Of a stretch of DNA of 64,000 nucleotides, positions 42,587-50,953 are shown piece by piece. The notes below the pieces were generated by a model. That model had not been told where the DNA came from. It did not search any database and worked only from the letters and a program-made list of their open reading frames with translations. Numbering within the stretch: position 1 is the stretch's first letter; each line of letters begins with the position of its first letter. The translations under genes were made by a program, and so were the position numbers. Location: the NCBI GenBank assembly GCA_963805925.1, contig CAWDWB010000004.1:267750-331749 (forward strand), given 5' to 3'. The stretch comes from CAMPKL01 sp963805925. GTDB lineage: Bacteria > Acidobacteriota > Terriglobia > Bryobacterales > UBA6623.

Positions 42587-43246
42587 TTATTCGTGGGCAA
42601 GGAAGCGCACGACGGCGCTCTTACGGGCGACGACGATCAGGATGTCTCCCGCTTCGAGTCGCAGATCGGGCTTGGGCATGCTCACCTCTTGGTCGCCTGG
42701 TCCTCGGACGGCGACGACGGTGATGGAAAATCGGGTCGGGAGCTTGATCTGGGCGAGCGTTTGGTCGACGAAGCGTTCCGGCGTCTCAATTTCAGCGATG
42801 ACGAGGTCGCCGCCAATCGGCAGTTCTCCTTTGAGCCGATCGAAGGCGAACTGATCAGCGAAACGAGCGCCGAAGTCTTCGAGCGGATTGATGACTTCGT
42901 GGGCCCCGACGAGCTTCAAGATGCGCCCTTGGAGATGCGAGTTGGCGCGGGCGATGATGCGCGTGGCGCCAAGTTGACGAAGCAAAGCGGTGCACAGGAT
43001 CGAGGCCTCGTTCGATTCGTCGCCGATGGCGCAGATGCACAGGTCGCGTTCGGCGGGCAAGGCTTTGCGAAGCTCCTCTTCTACGGCGGCATCGAGGGCC
43101 AATGCCTCGGCGGCGTGGGGGGCGGCGTTCTCGACCCGTTGGGGGTCGCGGTCGACGGCGAGCACCTCTACGCCGCGGGCGCTGAGAGATCGCAGGAGAC
43201 TCATTCCGAAACGGCCAAGGCCGACGATTAGCACTTGCTTTTGCAT
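42587..43246 (-). CDS. trkA: Trk/Ktr potassium uptake regulatory subunit TrkA
   Basis: A 219-residue cytoplasmic protein. The N-terminal Rossmann RCK domain begins VLIVGLGRFGMSLLRSL and has the acidic end of strand 2 in VLAVDRDPQR. The C-terminal RCK_C domain is from about 140 (TPERFVDQTLAQIKLPTRF). It binds NAD(H)/ATP or ADP and gates the TrkH/KtrB channel. It is a one-RCK form, as in KtrA. The gene starts 10 bp after trkH ends and is followed after 2 bp by the sensor-like gene. Confidence 0.92.
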   Translation of the reverse strand: MQKQVLIVGLGRFGMSLLRSLSARGVEVLAVDRDPQRVENAAPHAAEALALDAAVEEELRKALPAERDLCICAIGDESNEASILCTALLRQLGATRIIARANSHLQGRILKLVGAHEVINPLEDFGARFADQFAFDRLKGELPIGGDLVIAEIETPERFVDQTLAQIKLPTRFSITVVAVRGPGDQEVSMPKPDLRLEAGDILIVVARKSAVVRFLAHE

Positions 43247-43256
43247 GAGGCGCTTC

Positions 43257-45293
43257 CTATCCCACGTCTATGGTCTCAACTGGATGTTGTGCGGTGCGAG
43301 AGGTTTCGCGCGTCGCCAAGAAGGCAAACATTGAGAGCGGACCGACTCTCCCCGCGAACATAGCGAAGGCGATGATGAGTTTCCCTACTGCGTCGAGCCG
43401 CGCGGTGCCGCCGAGCGAAAGGCCGACGGTGCCGAGGGCGGAAACGGCCTCGAAGACGGCTTCCGAAGTGGGCATGGCTTGGGTGAGCAGCAAGGCCAAT
43501 ACGGTCAAGAATACGGTGAGCGCGCCGAGCGTGGCGATGGCTGCTGCGCGGTCGACGGTTGTGGTCGAGATACGGCGGCCAACGACGGAGATTTCTTTGC
43601 CGCCGCGGATGGCCACGGCGATGGAGAGGAATAGGATCGCGGCAGTCGTGGTCTTGATGCCGCCGGCCGTTCCGCCGGGGCTGCCGCCAATGAACATGGA
43701 GATCATCATGATGAGCAGCGTCGCCGGCCGCAGCGAGTCAAACGAGATCGAATTGAAGCCGGCCGTTCTGAGGGTGATCGATTGGAACCAAGCATTGTGA
43801 AGACGATCGACCCACGACAAACCGGCGAGTGAAGCGTTCCACTCGACCGCGGCGATGAAAAAGAAACCGGCGACAAGCAGAATCGCGGACACGCCGAGAA
43901 CCAGGTAGACCTGAGCGCGCCGCTCTTTCTTGCGCAGGACGGCGGGAACGGCAAGCGCAGCGACGGGGGAAAGGCCGCCGAGAACGATCAGGATGCCGAC
44001 GACGTGCAAGATGAGGGGTTCGTGTTGATAAGGGATGAGGTTATCGGTCTGCAGCGCAAAGCCGGCGTTGCAAAAGGCTGAGATCGAGGTAAAGACGCCT
44101 CTCCAGATCGCTTGTAGCAGGTTGTCGCCGTGTACAAGAAATAGCGCGGTGAGCAAGGCGGCTCCGATGGCTTCGGTCACGAAGGTGAACCAGAGCAGCC
44201 GCTTGAGTACGACGGGAAGTTGGGTGCGGTCGCCAGCGTTGAGGCTGGCCGCGATGAGGCTCTCTTCACGGAGTCGCAAACGCCTGCCCAAAGCGATGAT
44301 GACCGCCGCGGAATAGCTCATGATGCCCAGAGCGCCGAGCTGAATGAGCAACAGAATGATCGCTTGGCCCAGTAAGGTGAAGTCATGGGGCGTGTCGAGC
44401 ACGATGAGGCCTGTCACGCAGACCGCGCTAACGGCGGTGAACAGGGCATCGATCGAGGAGATGCCTCCTTGCACGGTCGACGCGGCGGGGACATGCAACA
44501 ACAGGGCGCCCGCCCCGCAAAGCAACAGGAATGAAGTGACCAACGGGCCGGCTGGATGATGAATGACGCTGCCGACGACCATGCGGGTGAGGTCCCCGTC
44601 TGAGGGCGAGGGAATGACCAAGAGCACCGCGGCGGCAAAGAGCAAGTGGGCTAGCGTCGGGCCCCCCACGAAGGCTATGGCAGCTGCGACCGCGGCCGCG
44701 CTCACGCCGAAGATTGCGAAGGGGCGATCGCCGCGGACAATCAGAGCCCAACGCACAGCGAACAGCGCGGCGAAAGCAAGACCCAGAATCGAGCCGATGG
44801 ACTCGCTGCCGCGAAAATATACAGCAAGGGCGACGTGCGCCGTCGCTGAGGTGACGGCGGCAGCGCGGGCCGCGGCGGCGGCCAGTCCGCCGCGGGTGGG
44901 TACGGCCGCGTGGGATCGAACTTGGAAAGGTTCATCGGACTCCCAGGCGTTGAAGACAAGCGCCGCTGCCGGCAGCAGTACGGCGAGCGCGAGGCTTGGG
45001 TTGTTCGCGAGCTTCGGCGCCAGGGAAACAAGAATTAAGGCGACGCCGAGAGTGACGACAGCTTGGTCCCACTTGCGGCGGGCGTTCATCGCCAGGCCGC
45101 CGAAGATCAAGGCCAGACAACCGGCAAGAAGAGTCCATGGTTGGGGCGTTAGTGAAACCCCAGTAAGCGCGTCCAACTGAACGCCCAACGAGTAGACGTA
45201 CGGACTGACGGCTATCGTGATGCCGGCCAAGCCGGCAATCGCCGGGCCAGGGTGCATCAACGTTCGCCGGGTCGGCTTGGCCGGAGACGGCAT
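43257..45293 (-). CDS. trkH: TrkH/KtrB family potassium transporter, with extra N-terminal membrane region
   Basis: A 678-residue inner-membrane protein. The C-terminal 430 residues are a standard TrkH core with four pore loops: TAVSAVCVTGL, SAFCNAGFAL, RTAGFNSI and SALGTVGLSLGG, each with the selectivity Gly. The N-terminal 230 residues add six or seven further hydrophobic segments (e.g. AVVTLGVALILVSLAP), much more than in KtrB (about 450 residues). The ATG at 45293 is the likely start; GTG at 45305 is an alternative. It leads the trkH-trkA-sensor operon and should import K+ under osmotic stress, in keeping with the MscS channel elsewhere in the window. Confidence 0.92.
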   Translation of the reverse strand: MPSPAKPTRRTLMHPGPAIAGLAGITIAVSPYVYSLGVQLDALTGVSLTPQPWTLLAGCLALIFGGLAMNARRKWDQAVVTLGVALILVSLAPKLANNPSLALAVLLPAAALVFNAWESDEPFQVRSHAAVPTRGGLAAAAARAAAVTSATAHVALAVYFRGSESIGSILGLAFAALFAVRWALIVRGDRPFAIFGVSAAAVAAAIAFVGGPTLAHLLFAAAVLLVIPSPSDGDLTRMVVGSVIHHPAGPLVTSFLLLCGAGALLLHVPAASTVQGGISSIDALFTAVSAVCVTGLIVLDTPHDFTLLGQAIILLLIQLGALGIMSYSAAVIIALGRRLRLREESLIAASLNAGDRTQLPVVLKRLLWFTFVTEAIGAALLTALFLVHGDNLLQAIWRGVFTSISAFCNAGFALQTDNLIPYQHEPLILHVVGILIVLGGLSPVAALAVPAVLRKKERRAQVYLVLGVSAILLVAGFFFIAAVEWNASLAGLSWVDRLHNAWFQSITLRTAGFNSISFDSLRPATLLIMMISMFIGGSPGGTAGGIKTTTAAILFLSIAVAIRGGKEISVVGRRISTTTVDRAAAIATLGALTVFLTVLALLLTQAMPTSEAVFEAVSALGTVGLSLGGTARLDAVGKLIIAFAMFAGRVGPLSMFAFLATRETSRTAQHPVETIDVG

Positions 45294-45305
45294 GCGTAGC
45301 AGCAC

Positions 45306-45802
45306 AAATTCGCTCGGGGCGAATCGGCGGCCTACCCCATTTTAGCGATTTTGACGGGACCGATTGAAAAGAGAGAAGGTTCGTTCACAGCGGAGCGGCA
45401 GCGGCGGAATTGGGAAAGGCGACCTCGGAGCGGTGCTAATGTACGGTGGACCTTCCAGTCGCCGGTCGTTCTGACGGCACTTGAGTTGATAGCCAGCGGA
45501 CAGCACACTGAGTCACGGTTCCGCGAAAGGTCACTGACGCAGGCCTCAGGGATGGTAGCGGCAAGCGTATCTCGCTTCGAAGTCTCAAGAACCTTTCGAA
45601 TCCCATCGATACGGGACTCCTGGTAGTTCCCAGTTGCGGAAGTTCGAGGCGTTGTTGGAGGGCAGTGGAGCTAGATGGAAAGCAGCAGCTTCAAGCGGGT
45701 CTTTTTCCAGAGGGCTTAGTGTTGGCGTCGATGGTCCTGGAACTACTCCAACACCTATTGTTTTCAATCTTTTGCGTCTGTTCCAAGGAAGAAATTCAAG
45801 TT
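45306..45802. other. Intergenic stretch with no recognised feature
   Basis: About 500 bp between the trkH start and tRNA-Glu. No frame looks protein-coding, and no repeat, hairpin or clear promoter stands out. Confidence 0.6.
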
Positions 45803-45878
45803 TGGCGTCCCCAGCGGGATTCGAACCCGCGTTACCGCCGTGAAAGGGCGGTGTCCTAGGCCTCTGAACGATGGGGAC
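45803..45878 (-). tRNA. tRNA-Glu (TTC)
   Basis: Minus strand, 76 nt including the encoded CCA. Acceptor GTCCCCA with TGGGGAC, anticodon arm CCGCC-CTTTCAC-GGCGG with anticodon TTC, T-arm GCGGG-TTCGAAT-CCCGC, discriminator G73. Confidence 0.96.
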
Positions 45879-45888
45879 CTGAAGATAA

Positions 45889-45912
45889 GTAGAGGGCCCA
45901 AGGGCCCTCTAC
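45889..45912 (-). other. Leader hairpin 10 nt upstream of tRNA-Glu
   Basis: GTAGAGGGCCC and GGGCCCTCTAC form a perfect 11-bp stem with a 2-nt loop. It lies between a likely promoter (45916-45945) and the tRNA 5' end, so it should be at the 5' end of the precursor. Confidence 0.5.
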
Positions 45913-45915
45913 TCC

Positions 45916-45945
45916 AGAATAGTCGCCTGGCTGGAACAGCGTCAA
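45916..45945 (-). promoter_or_regulatory. Probable promoter of tRNA-Glu
   Basis: Minus strand: TTGACG (45945-45940), an 18-nt spacer and TATTCT (45921-45916). It lies inside a larger inverted repeat, CGCCTGGCT...AGCCAGGCG (45924-45957), just after the isomerase stop. Confidence 0.5.
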
Positions 45946-45958
45946 CAGAGCCAGGCGG

Positions 45959-46897
45959 TTAGGCGACTGGGCCAAAGGCGGCGTGGATCCGGCTGCGTAG
46001 ATAAACGAGATCCTTTTCGATGGCGGCGAGCGTACGTTCTTCGCGGATTGCCTTACTGGGGCCCTGGACCTCGAATTCCTGGTGCAGGGTGATCGGGCCG
46101 GAAAATCCCGTTTGGGCAAGCATCTTGAAGAACCGCGGAAAGTCGACCATACCCTCCCCAAGGGGGCAATCGTGGACGCTCCATTTGCCGCCGGTCTTCT
46201 CCCAGTAGAAGTCTTTGATGGCGACCATCAGGATGCGCGGCGTCAAGCGGTGAAAGCCGATCCGCCAGCCGCCACGTCCGCCCTCGACGGTGGCATGGTA
46301 GGGGTCGAAATAGAAGCCCATGACGTTGGGGTCGATATCTTTGACCAGGGACCAGTGGTCCCACATGGCGGCGCCGACGTAGTCGCCGGAGTGATTGTGA
46401 AATCCTGCCTGGATGCCGACTTCCGTGGCAAGTGCGGCGAGGCCGTCGACCTGACGCTTGACCGAGGCGAGCGTCTCGTCGAGCTTGGAGAGGTCGCGAT
46501 AGCGGTAGTAGCCAAGCTTAAAGAGCGGCACGCCCAGGGCGTGGGCTGTTTCGAGCGTGGGCCGTGCGGCCGGATCTTCGGCGGAGAGCAAGCCGGTGGT
46601 AATCATGGGTACGGTGACGCCTTGGCCGTGCAGGGCGGCGTGGGCGCGGGGCAAATCGCGGACGACGTTCTCAGGCTCGACGTGTCCGCCAGGGCGAACG
46701 GTGAGGTCGCAGCCGGGCACCTTAAGATCGACGAGGGTACGGGCCAGGGCTGGGTAGTCCAGAAACGCCAGATGCTTGGAGAAAACACAGAGAGTGGGCG
46801 TCTTTTTTGAGGCGGACTGAGCCGCGGCGCTGCCGGCTGCAGCACTGCCGGCTGCGGCGGCCATGGCGAGAAGACGACGTCGGGTTACGGCTGACAT
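45959..46897 (-). CDS. Sugar phosphate isomerase/epimerase (TIM barrel), Tat-exported
   Basis: A 312-residue xylose-isomerase-like barrel protein with a Tat-type signal (MSAVTRRRLLAMAAAAGSAAAG). Metal-site segments are GFHNHSGDY (His), GFYFDPYHA (Asp), MVAIKDF and LHQEFEV (Glu). It belongs to the same broad family as the protein at 19873-20763 but the sequences are not close. The AGGAG 8 nt upstream decides the start at 46897. Substrate unknown; likely involved in handling sugars in the periplasm. Confidence 0.87.
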   Translation of the reverse strand: MSAVTRRRLLAMAAAAGSAAAGSAAAQSASKKTPTLCVFSKHLAFLDYPALARTLVDLKVPGCDLTVRPGGHVEPENVVRDLPRAHAALHGQGVTVPMITTGLLSAEDPAARPTLETAHALGVPLFKLGYYRYRDLSKLDETLASVKRQVDGLAALATEVGIQAGFHNHSGDYVGAAMWDHWSLVKDIDPNVMGFYFDPYHATVEGGRGGWRIGFHRLTPRILMVAIKDFYWEKTGGKWSVHDCPLGEGMVDFPRFFKMLAQTGFSGPITLHQEFEVQGPSKAIREERTLAAIEKDLVYLRSRIHAAFGPVA

Positions 46898-47130
46898 AGG
46901 CGATGCTCCTGGCGGCGTTACGATTGTACGACGTCCCAATTTTAAGCCTAAGGACCTCGATGCAGGCGCCGATTGTAAGGGCGGAAAGCGGGATGCTATC
47001 TTACTCAAAGGAGTAGATTTGGCCGGGAGGCTTGACGGCCGTCCCCGCGGTCGCTCCGAACGATCAAGCGCATAATGCGAAAGGCCAAACGGCGATCCTT
47101 GTCGACCGCCCCTGTTTCGACTGCACTCCC

Positions 47131-48435
47131 ATGAGAAGACTTCTGACTCTACTGGCAGCATTCGTGTGCTGCACTCTTCCCTTACTTGCTCAAGAAGCGG
47201 AGGGCGGAGGGGAACACGCTCACGTTTCTACCTTCTTGTTCGAGATCGTTACGATCTTGATCGCCGCCAAGATCGGCGGAGAAATCTTCGAGCGAATCAA
47301 TCAGCCGGCCGTGCTCGGCGAGTTGGTCTTCGGAGTCGCGCTAGGCAACTTGAACTTGCTCGGCATGACGTTCATGCAGCACTTCAAGACGGATGGCTCG
47401 CTGGCGCTGGCGGCGGAGATCGGGGTGATCTTGTTGCTGTTCGAGGTAGGACTCGAATCGAATATCGACGAGTTGATGGCCGTGGGCGGATCGGCGATGT
47501 TGGTCGCCTTCATGGGCGTGGTCGCGCCAATGATTCTCGGCTATGGCGTGTCGGCCTGGTATTTGCCGGACCATGCCTGGTACGTACACACGTTTGTGGG
47601 AGCGACGCTGGCCGCAACGAGCGTGGGCATCACGGCGCGAGTTTTGAAAGACATGCGCAAGATGGACACGAAGGAAGCGCGCATCATTCTGGGCGCGGCC
47701 GTGGTCGATGACGTTCTGGGCCTAATCATTTTGGCGGTCGTCTCGGGGCTGATCACTTCGATAGCGGCCGGCGGCTCCCCGGACATCTCATTCGGTCCGG
47801 TACTACTGATCGTTGGCAAGGCGGTCGCGTTCCTAGGAATCTCCGTGGTGCTTGGCCGGGCATTAGCGGGCCGAGTGATCGATTGGGGTTCGCAGGCCAA
47901 GGTGCGCGGCATTCCGGTTGTGCTGTCAATCTGCTACTGCTTCGTGATGGCAGGTATCGCGGAAACGATTGGCTTGGCTGCGATTGTCGGCGCCTTCGCG
48001 GCAGGGCTGGTGCTCGATGAGACCCACTATCGTGGCTACCACGAGCTAAAGGCGAGGAAGGTCGAGGAACTGCTCGCCCCGGTCAGCGCGATCTACGTGC
48101 CAGTGTTTTTCGTTCTGATGGGACTCAGGGTGGATCTGAGTGCATTCGGATCGCTAAGCGTCCTGGAGTTCGCAGGCGCCCTCAGCCTGGCGGCGATTAT
48201 CGGCAAGCAGGTGTGTGCGTTCGGAATTCTGGAAAAGGGCTTAAATAGGCTGGCGGTCGGCGTAGGCATGATTCCTCGCGGCGAAGTTGGCCTGATCTTC
48301 GCGGGAATGGGCTCGACCTTGATGGTGGCCGGCGTTCCGATTTTCTCGCCGGAGACCTACTCGGCCATGATCGTGATGGTCATGGTCACGACCTTGGCGA
48401 CGCCGCCGTTGCTGAAAATTGCTTTCTCGAAGTAA
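47131..48435 (+). CDS. Cation:proton antiporter, CPA2/Kef type
   Basis: A 434-residue protein with about 12 membrane segments preceded by a signal-like segment (MRRLLTLLAAFVCCTLPLLAQ) and a short His-rich stretch (GGGEHAHVST). CPA2 motifs: NQPAVLGELVFGVALGN, LLLFEVGLESN, and the ion-binding ARIILGAAVVDDVLGLI with the adjacent Asp pair. There is no C-terminal RCK/TrkA domain, unlike KefB/KefC. It exchanges K+ or Na+ for protons. The start is ATG at 47131. Confidence 0.92.
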   Translation: MRRLLTLLAAFVCCTLPLLAQEAEGGGEHAHVSTFLFEIVTILIAAKIGGEIFERINQPAVLGELVFGVALGNLNLLGMTFMQHFKTDGSLALAAEIGVILLLFEVGLESNIDELMAVGGSAMLVAFMGVVAPMILGYGVSAWYLPDHAWYVHTFVGATLAATSVGITARVLKDMRKMDTKEARIILGAAVVDDVLGLIILAVVSGLITSIAAGGSPDISFGPVLLIVGKAVAFLGISVVLGRALAGRVIDWGSQAKVRGIPVVLSICYCFVMAGIAETIGLAAIVGAFAAGLVLDETHYRGYHELKARKVEELLAPVSAIYVPVFFVLMGLRVDLSAFGSLSVLEFAGALSLAAIIGKQVCAFGILEKGLNRLAVGVGMIPRGEVGLIFAGMGSTLMVAGVPIFSPETYSAMIVMVMVTTLATPPLLKIAFSK

Positions 48436-48452
48436 TCGCGCCAGGGTTGTAC

Positions 48453-48458
48453 TACAAT
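48453..48458 (+). promoter_or_regulatory. -10-like box TACAAT of the DUF1080 gene, leaderless arrangement
   Basis: TACAAT ends 8 nt before the ATG at 48467; there is no Shine-Dalgarno. Confidence 0.5.
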
Positions 48459-48466
48459 CCAAACCG

Positions 48467-49195
48467 ATGCTTAGAAACACGTTCCGCCTGACGGCATTTT
48501 GTTGCGCGTTGGTTCTCGGGTGCGTCCTGCAAGCCGCCGAGCTGAACACGCTGACCAAAGAGGAGAAAGCCGCTGGCTGGCATCTGCTCTTTGACGGCAA
48601 GACATACAACGGCTGGACGGGCATGAAGGGAACGCCTCTGCCTGAGGCGAATTGGGCCATTGAAGACGGCACGATACGAACCGTGCCTGGAGCCAGCCGC
48701 GATCTAGTGACGACGCGGCCCTACGACAACTTCGAATTGACGTTCGATGTGAAGATCTTGGCCAACGGCAACAGCGGCGTGAAGTATCTGGTCCGGCAGG
48801 AGTGGTCACTCAACCCCGATAAGCCGGGACTCCAAGCGGTCGGCCACGAATATCAGGTGCTCGATGATGCAACGCTAAAGGGCAAGCCGGGTTGGGAAAA
48901 GGAGTCGATGGGCTCCTTCTACTTGGTGTACGCGCCGAAGAACAAGAAACAGAGTCCGTTTGGGGAATGGAACACTTGCCGGGTCGTCGTAAATGGCGAC
49001 CATGTCGAACATTGGCTAAACGGCGACAAGATCCTTGAGTATCAACTCGGCACGAAGGAACTGTTCGCGCAAGTACAGCGGACCAAGTTCAAGAACGTGC
49101 CGGGCTTTGGATCGAAGGCCGAGGGCTACATCGTGCTCACGCACCACGAGTCGCCGGCGTGGTTCCGAAACATCAAGATTCGCGAGCTGAAATAG
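48467..49195 (+). CDS. DUF1080 (3-keto-disaccharide hydrolase-like) secreted protein
   Basis: A 242-residue protein with signal peptide MLRNTFRLTAFCCALVLGCVLQA. The DUF1080 domain has a LamG/concanavalin-like fold: GWHLLFDGKTYNGWTG, WAIEDGTIRT, FELTFDVKILANGNSGVKYLV, EYQVLDD and GYIVLTHHESPAWFRNIKIREL. Members have been linked to cleavage of 3-keto-glycosides after periplasmic sugar oxidation. That fits the neighbouring exported isomerase family and dehydrogenases here, but the activity is not shown. The start at 48467 follows the TACAAT box and gives the signal peptide. Confidence 0.92.
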   Translation: MLRNTFRLTAFCCALVLGCVLQAAELNTLTKEEKAAGWHLLFDGKTYNGWTGMKGTPLPEANWAIEDGTIRTVPGASRDLVTTRPYDNFELTFDVKILANGNSGVKYLVRQEWSLNPDKPGLQAVGHEYQVLDDATLKGKPGWEKESMGSFYLVYAPKNKKQSPFGEWNTCRVVVNGDHVEHWLNGDKILEYQLGTKELFAQVQRTKFKNVPGFGSKAEGYIVLTHHESPAWFRNIKIRELK

Positions 49196-49196
49196 C

Positions 49197-50828
49197 TTAC
49201 GACTGCGCCGCTTGGCCGGGTTTGACCGTCAGCGAAGGCTGCCGCTGTTCGGGCGGATCGGCTTCCCATGGCAAGACTCCGTCGCAGCGTTCGCGATAGA
49301 ACTCGTCGGGCTTCTCCATGGTCGCGACGACTTGACCGGGTTGGCGCTGCACGCCGCCGGCTTCGAGCGCACCCATCGCGGCAAGCTGAATGGGCCGCAG
49401 GCCGTACCAAGGATCGAGGCGCACGCCGCCGGTCTGCGACTCGCCGTCGGGAACGTCCATTGCCGCGGTAGCCGGGTTCACCTGTTGACGGCGTCCTTGA
49501 TAGGCCCACTGTTGGAGGATCAGTTCGCCGCTGCGCTGGCCGGGGCGGACGCGCAGGGTCACGACATTGAGACGTCCGATAGAGGTGCCGGTGGAGAAGC
49601 CGCCGAAACCGCCATCGGCATAGAAGAACTCGCGACCTTCTCGCGAGCCGGCGAGGCTGCAGTCAATGGGCGTCATGACGACCTGGGGATCGCCGGACTT
49701 ACTGGGATAGCCGAAAGCTTCGCGACCGTAAACGAGATCGCCGCCGGGCCCGACCGTGTGCGAGAGAGCATACCAAGCGGACGTCCGGCCAATGCGGCAA
49801 TAGACCAGCAGCCACAGCTCGTTGACCGGTTCGGGTTCGGCATCCGTGAGACGGATGCCCATCACCTTGACCAGCGGACGGCCGGCATAAAGACAGGGCG
49901 GCGGAAGCAGTTGGGCGTGGACTTCAGGACTAATCAGCGCGTCGACTTCCACGATCTCGGCCGGCTCGAAACGCAACTCTTTGCGGGACTGCCAGAGCTT
50001 GCTCTCGGCCTCGGTCCAGCGCAGGGCCGTGGCTTGATCGGGCCAGCCTTCCGGACGTCGGACCGTGCCGTCGACCGATGGCCGGGGATAGCGCAGCGGC
50101 GCCCAAGAAGCGAGATCCGCGTGGGGGATCTTGGCGATGGATTGAGGCGCCCGATTCGTCGCGCTCAATGGTCCGGACGGCGCCGACTTCCAGGCGGCGA
50201 GAATTTCGCGAACGGGCAACTCGGACGCAGGATACGAAGGTGAGGGCTGAAGCCACTTCAGTTGAGCGGTGGATGGATCGAGCGCTGCCTTGGCCGCCGC
50301 GGGCCAATCCAGCTCCAACACGTCGCCTGCGCCGCTGGGTTCGCCTTGAGTCCAATCTTCGTTGGCGGAAAAGCGGATAAATAGCAGCGGCCGGTCGTTT
50401 GAGGGAAGGGCGTCTTCCCTGCCCTGGCCTGCCGTGAGTTCGAGGATTGTCTCGCCGTTGATGGCGATGCGACCTGTGTCGGCAGAGACCGTGATGCCGG
50501 CGTGCATGGCGCCCAGGCCGATGCGTTCTCGGGCGACAAAGCGGTCGCGATCGGTGGATGTCCAAAAGGCGATGGGCAGCCAGCCTGCTTTCTCACCGTA
50601 AAGGACCGCAATCAGCACCCGAGCCCAGGAAGCGTCGGCGGCGAACTCGACTTGCACTTCAGGCGCGTCGGCGGCAGCGAAGCCGGGCGGCAGCATGCGC
50701 GCGAGCAGAGCGGGTTCGGTGCGGTAGCGAATGCCGAGACCAGCCGGAGACGTGTCTTGGCCCTGAAGCACGGCTGCGGCAAAAGCGGCGGCCCACAGGA
50801 ATTCTCTTCTGGGGATCGAACTAGGCAC
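49197..50828 (-). CDS. Tandem acetoacetate-decarboxylase-like protein, exported
   Basis: A 543-residue protein with a Tat-like N-terminus (RREFLWAAAFAAAVLQG). It contains two acetoacetate-decarboxylase (ADC) folds in one chain. The first (about 25-170) runs from YRTEPALLARMLPPGF to AGDVLELDW. The second (about 270-500) runs from PAEIVEVDALISPEV through WYALSHTVGPGGDLVYGREAFGYPSK. ADC itself uses a Lys in a Schiff base; YPSK near FGYPSKSGD could hold that role, but this is not certain. Export and domain duplication set it apart from the classical enzyme. The start is GTG, 9 nt after a TAAAGT box. Confidence 0.8.
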   Translation of the reverse strand: MPSSIPRREFLWAAAFAAAVLQGQDTSPAGLGIRYRTEPALLARMLPPGFAAADAPEVQVEFAADASWARVLIAVLYGEKAGWLPIAFWTSTDRDRFVARERIGLGAMHAGITVSADTGRIAINGETILELTAGQGREDALPSNDRPLLFIRFSANEDWTQGEPSGAGDVLELDWPAAAKAALDPSTAQLKWLQPSPSYPASELPVREILAAWKSAPSGPLSATNRAPQSIAKIPHADLASWAPLRYPRPSVDGTVRRPEGWPDQATALRWTEAESKLWQSRKELRFEPAEIVEVDALISPEVHAQLLPPPCLYAGRPLVKVMGIRLTDAEPEPVNELWLLVYCRIGRTSAWYALSHTVGPGGDLVYGREAFGYPSKSGDPQVVMTPIDCSLAGSREGREFFYADGGFGGFSTGTSIGRLNVVTLRVRPGQRSGELILQQWAYQGRRQQVNPATAAMDVPDGESQTGGVRLDPWYGLRPIQLAAMGALEAGGVQRQPGQVVATMEKPDEFYRERCDGVLPWEADPPEQRQPSLTVKPGQAAQS

Positions 50829-50837
50829 GTCGGTCTT

Positions 50838-50843
50838 ACTTTA
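50838..50843 (-). promoter_or_regulatory. -10-like box TAAAGT of the ADC-like gene
   Basis: Minus strand TAAAGT ends 9 nt before the GTG start at 50828. No Shine-Dalgarno. Confidence 0.35.
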
Positions 50844-50926
50844 CCGCGCTCGCAGGGCACAGCCACCCATCTGCGCCCAATCTCAGTCCGCCCGGAATCC
50901 CGTGAGGGAGCGATCCGGCGAAACGC

Positions 50927-50946
50927 TTGACACGGGGTGTTATACC
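50927..50946 (+). promoter_or_regulatory. Promoter-like element of small RNA copy B
   Basis: TTGACACGG, then TGTTATACC (extended -10, TGN-TATACC), with the same 8-nt gap as before copy A. The boxes are conserved while bases around them differ. Confidence 0.5.
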
Positions 50947-50953
50947 TAAAAAC

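Noticed and set aside
49212..50243. A 343-codon plus-strand open frame
   Set aside because: Antisense to the ADC-like gene; composition typical of GC-driven antisense frames.
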